Shown here one piece after another: positions 61,251 through 64,000 of a stretch of DNA of 64,000 nucleotides. A program made the translations under genes and the position numbers. The DNA lies in contig JALOKU010000006.1 of the NCBI GenBank assembly GCA_025456345.1, positions 1-64,000 of the forward strand. Direction: 5' to 3'. Origin of the DNA: Vicinamibacterales bacterium (GTDB lineage: Bacteria > Acidobacteriota > Vicinamibacteria > Vicinamibacterales > JAKQTR01). The notes under the pieces are model-generated. The model made no database searches. It was not told the DNA's origin and worked only from the letters and a program-made list of their open reading frames with translations. How positions within the stretch are numbered: position 1 is the first letter of the stretch; each line of letters opens with the position of its first letter.

Positions 61251-61268
61251 TGTTACGTCTGTGTTACG
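61251..61268. promoter_or_regulatory. PHO-box-like direct repeat between phoB and the DUF47-PiT operon
   Basis: TGTTACG at 61251-61257, spacer TCTG, TGTTACG at 61262-61268: two identical 7-mers on an 11-base period, the geometry of PhoB half-sites. It lies 54 bases upstream of phoB and 75 bases upstream of the DUF47 gene. The sequence is not the E. coli consensus, and the distance to likely -10 hexamers is longer than usual (TAACAT at 61306-61311). Confidence 0.45.
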
Positions 61269-61342
61269 GGTGGGCCGGCCGGCGGCTCCTGCAGAGGGTT
61301 TCTGATAACATCTGAGCGTTTTGGGCCCGAAGGGAGCAGGAC

Positions 61343-61963
61343 GTGGCGAAATTCCGGCTGATTCCGCGAGAAGAGAAGTTCTACCAGGATTTCCTGGCGA
61401 TGGCCGATCACATCTGTGAGGCGGCCCGGGCCCTCGAGGAGATGGTGTCCTCCAACCCGCCCGACGCGGCGAAGACGGAGAGCATCAAGGAGCTGGAGCA
61501 CCGGTGCGACTTCCTGACCCACGAGATCATCCAGCGGCTCCATCGCACGTTCGTGACGCCGATTGACCGCGAGGACATCCACGAGCTGGCCAAGGCCATG
61601 GACGACGTGATGGACGCCATCGACGCCTCGGCGCACCTCTTTGCGCAGTACCGGATCGAGACGGTCCGCGACGGGGCCCGCAAGTTCTGCCACATCACGG
61701 TCAGCGCCACCGAGCAGATCAGGAGCGCGCTCACCCACATGGAGAAGCGCGAGAGCGTGACGCCGTCGGTCGTGGAAGTCAACCGCCTCGAGAACGAGGC
61801 CGATCGCCTGCATCAGGAGGTGATCACCTGCCTGTTCGACGAGGAGAAGGACCCGATCGCGATCATGAAGTGGAAGGAGATCTTCGACTACCTCGAGGCC
61901 ACCGTCGACTCGATCGAGGACGTCTCGGACGTCATCCAGGGCGTCGTCCTGAAACACGCCTGA
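61343..61963 (+). CDS. DUF47 (PhoU-like) phosphate transport regulator
   Basis: 206 residues from GTG 61343 after AGGGAGCAGG. All-helical PhoU-like fold: AKFRLIPREEKFYQDFLAMA opens like other DUF47 proteins, and ELEHRCDFLTHEIIQRLHRT, TPIDREDIHELAKAMDDVMD and RLENEADRLHQEVI carry the acidic pairs that bind metal. DUF47 genes usually precede PiT transporters and are thought to restrain or modulate them. Here the PiT gene begins 7 bases later. It is cytoplasmic. Confidence 0.93.
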   Translation: MAKFRLIPREEKFYQDFLAMADHICEAARALEEMVSSNPPDAAKTESIKELEHRCDFLTHEIIQRLHRTFVTPIDREDIHELAKAMDDVMDAIDASAHLFAQYRIETVRDGARKFCHITVSATEQIRSALTHMEKRESVTPSVVEVNRLENEADRLHQEVITCLFDEEKDPIAIMKWKEIFDYLEATVDSIEDVSDVIQGVVLKHA

Positions 61964-61970
61964 GACGGCC

Positions 61971-62972
61971 ATGGAATTCGCCGTCGTCGTCCTGCTCATC
62001 ACCGCGGCGCTGGTCTTCGATTACATCAACGGCTTCCACGACGCGGCCAACTCCATCGCCACCGTTGTGTCCACGCGCGTGCTCTCTCCCGGCAAGGCCG
62101 TGATCTGGGCGGCCTTCTTCAACTTCGCCGCGTTCTTCGCGTTCGGCACGGCGGTGGCGAAGACCGTCGGCTCGGGTATGATCGACATCCACGTCGTCAC
62201 CTTCGCCGTCATCTTCGCGGGCCTCTTCGGGGCCATCGTCTGGGACCTGATCACCTGGCACTACGGCCTGCCGACCAGTTCCTCCCACGCGCTCATCGGC
62301 GGCTACGCGGGCGCCGCCATCGCCGAAGCCGGCTGGGGAGCCATCATCCCGTCCGGCTGGACCAAGACGCTGTTGTTCATCGTGGTGTCGCCGGTGATCG
62401 GCCTGATTGCCGGCCTCGTCCTGATGGTGGCCATCTACTGGGTGTTCCAGGCCACGACACCGACGCGGGTCGACCACTGGTTCCGTAAGCTTCAACTCGT
62501 CTCGGCGGCGTTGTTCAGTCTGAACCACGGGGCGAACGATGCCCAGAAGACGATGGGCATCATGGCCGGAGTGCTCGCGACGGCCGGGTACATGGACAAG
62601 GACCACTTCGTCATCCCGACCTGGGTGGTCCTCGCGGCGTATAGCGCCATCGGTCTGGGGACGCTGTCCGGCGGGTGGCGGATCATCCACACGATGGGAT
62701 CGCGGATCACCAAGCTGCAGCCCGTCCACGGCTTTGCGGCGGAAACCGGCGCGGCCGGCGCGGTGTTCGTGGCCACCAGTCTGGGCGTGCCCGTGAGCAC
62801 CACCCACGCGATCACCGGTGCCATCGTCGGCGTCGGCTCGACGCGGCGCCTCTCGGCCGTCCGCTGGGGCGTGGCTGGCCGGATCGTCTGGGCGTGGGTG
62901 CTCACGATCCCCGCGGCCGGGGCGCTCGGCGCGGGGATGGGGCTGCTCTTGAGGGCCTTCGGGATCCGGTAG
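61971..62972 (+). CDS. Low-affinity inorganic phosphate transporter (PiT family), copy 1
   Basis: 333 residues from ATG 61971. About 10-11 helices. FDYINGFHDAANSIATVVST and LNHGANDAQKTMGIMAGVLA are the two PiT signature repeats; GLPTSSSHALIGGY and VPVSTTHAITGAIVGVG are the paired phosphate-binding loops. It imports phosphate-metal complexes using proton or Na+. It is co-transcribed with DUF47, and a second PiT gene follows after 29 bases. Confidence 0.94.
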   Translation: MEFAVVVLLITAALVFDYINGFHDAANSIATVVSTRVLSPGKAVIWAAFFNFAAFFAFGTAVAKTVGSGMIDIHVVTFAVIFAGLFGAIVWDLITWHYGLPTSSSHALIGGYAGAAIAEAGWGAIIPSGWTKTLLFIVVSPVIGLIAGLVLMVAIYWVFQATTPTRVDHWFRKLQLVSAALFSLNHGANDAQKTMGIMAGVLATAGYMDKDHFVIPTWVVLAAYSAIGLGTLSGGWRIIHTMGSRITKLQPVHGFAAETGAAGAVFVATSLGVPVSTTHAITGAIVGVGSTRRLSAVRWGVAGRIVWAWVLTIPAAGALGAGMGLLLRAFGIR

Positions 62973-63001
62973 GCCGACAGGCCCGCCAGCACCACAGAAC
63001 C

Positions 63002-64000
63002 ATGGAACTCGCCATCGTCATCACGCTCATCGCCGTCGCGTTGATTTTCGACTACATCAACGGGTTTCACGATGCCGCGAACTCCATCGCGACGGTCGTG
63101 TCCACCCGCGTGCTGTCGCCCGGGCAGGCGGTGGTCTGGGCCGCCTTCTTCAATTTCGTGGCGGCGTTCGGCTTCGGCACCGCGGTGGCGAAGACCATCG
63201 GCTCAGGGATGATCGACATCAACGTCGTCACCTTCGCGGTGATCTTCTCGGGCCTGTTCGGGGCCATTACGTGGGACCTCATCACGTGGTACTTCGGCCT
63301 GCCGACCAGTTCGTCGCACGCGCTGATCGGGGGTTACGCCGGCGCAGCCATCGCGAAGGCGGGCTTCTCGGCCATCATCCCGGCGGGGTGGACGAAGACG
63401 CTGATCTTCATCGTGCTGTCCCCCCTGATCGGGCTGGGGTTCGGGCTCGGCCTCATGGTGGCCATCTACTGGCTGTTCCGGCGCACGACGCCGACCCGCG
63501 TCGATCACTGGTTCCGGAAGCTGCAGCTCGTCTCCGCGGCCTTGTTCAGCCTGAACCACGGCGCGAACGACGCCCAGAAGACGATGGGCATCATCGCGGG
63601 CGTGCTGTTCACCGTGCCCGCCTATCGCGCCCTCGTGACCGACGCGGCGGGCACGATGATGATCCCCTTCTGGATCGTGCTGCTCGCGCACGCCGCCATC
63701 GGCCTCGGCACGCTCTCGGGCGGCTGGCGCATCATCCACACGATGGGGTCGCGCATTACGAAACTGCAACCCGTGCACGGCTTCGCGGCCGAGACCGGGG
63801 CGGCCGGGGCGGTGTTCCTGGCAACCGTGCTGGGCGTTCCCGTCAGCACGACGCACGCGATCACCGGCTCCATCGTTGGCGTCGGCGCGACCAGGCGTCT
63901 TTCGGCGGTTCGGTGGGGTGTCGCGGGACGGATCGTGTGGGCGTGGGTCCTCACCATCCCCGCGGCTGCGGCGCTCGGCATGGGCATGCAGCTGGCGCTC
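63002..64000 (+). CDS. Low-affinity inorganic phosphate transporter (PiT family), copy 2, runs off window
   Basis: ATG 63002 opens 333 codons without a stop to the end of the window. It has the same signatures as copy 1 (FDYINGFHDAANSIATVVST, LNHGANDAQKTMGIIAGVL, VPVSTTHAITGSIVGVG). The two proteins are nearly collinear and clearly a tandem duplication, with the largest difference in the loop around residue 200, where copy 2 reads TVPAYRALVTDAAGTMM. Only the last few residues are missing. It likely functions as copy 1 does. Confidence 0.9.
   Translation, partial: MELAIVITLIAVALIFDYINGFHDAANSIATVVSTRVLSPGQAVVWAAFFNFVAAFGFGTAVAKTIGSGMIDINVVTFAVIFSGLFGAITWDLITWYFGLPTSSSHALIGGYAGAAIAKAGFSAIIPAGWTKTLIFIVLSPLIGLGFGLGLMVAIYWLFRRTTPTRVDHWFRKLQLVSAALFSLNHGANDAQKTMGIIAGVLFTVPAYRALVTDAAGTMMIPFWIVLLAHAAIGLGTLSGGWRIIHTMGSRITKLQPVHGFAAETGAAGAVFLATVLGVPVSTTHAITGSIVGVGATRRLSAVRWGVAGRIVWAWVLTIPAAAALGMGMQLAL

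Noticed and set aside
62021-63285. Antisense frames repeated opposite both PiT genes
   Set aside because: They are similar only because the PiT genes are duplicates; no start signals or domains support them.

Overview
The window is GC-rich DNA with dense genes, frequent 4-base ATGA overlaps, GTG starts and long antisense shadow ORFs. It carries a CarD/CdnL regulator, a VWFA-related surface protein of the type expanded in Acidobacteria, Tat-exported Gfo/Idh dehydrogenases, an acidobacterial-style TonB receptor with a carboxypeptidase-regulatory N-terminus, and several secreted peptidases. Together these suggest a free-living, Gram-negative, heterotrophic member of the Acidobacteriota, probably of the Vicinamibacteria type. 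This is inference from gene content; there is no rRNA in the window.

Layout. 1-5048 (minus): a tightly overlapped catabolic operon with a Na+ symporter, sugar-phosphate-isomerase-like protein, Old Yellow Enzyme and FAD oxidoreductase (cut by the window edge). 5438-7555: a broken NHL/InlB-repeat surface protein. 7621-11252 (minus): two Tat-exported sugar enzymes and a GH29 fucosidase. 11441-16613: remnants of a PAS protein and a VapC toxin among an MBL-fold hydrolase, DUF2177, an aminotransferase and a GH-like protein. 16778-17087: a direct repeat and tRNA-Leu(CAA). 17163-25410: TonB receptor, CarD, a DUF4126-VWFA fusion and an OPT transporter. 25525-30638: flippase, MoaC, 2-hydroxyacid dehydrogenase and acyl-CoA synthetase. 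30635-33383 (minus): signal peptidase I and a LytS/LytT pair. 33518-35390: a solitary NuoI, a phosphoesterase and a methyltransferase. 35514-43898 (minus): glycosyltransferase, Lon, a ChaN-PDZ protein and an M1-M28-PDZ peptidase. 43982-49128: a PIG-V-like mannosyltransferase, a catalytically dead rhomboid, a zinc-ribbon/FHA-GAF-PP2C operon and an M28 cyclotransferase-like protein.

The most coherent block is 49234-64000. Nearly every gene there has a plausible phosphate or polyphosphate role: Ppx, CotH kinase, porin O/P, a STAS-DUF4956 fusion, a metallophosphoesterase, a CHAD protein coupled to SixA, PhoR/PhoB, a PhoU-like DUF47 protein and two tandem PiT transporters. A 7-4-7 direct repeat resembling a PHO box lies between phoB and the DUF47 gene. 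I read this as a phosphate/polyphosphate homeostasis island.

Two window-wide patterns stand out. Several genes have a good -10 hexamer ending only 6-8 bases before the start codon, which predicts leaderless mRNAs. Four unrelated palindromic repeat families sit at convergent gene junctions, and three of them contribute or touch stop codons.
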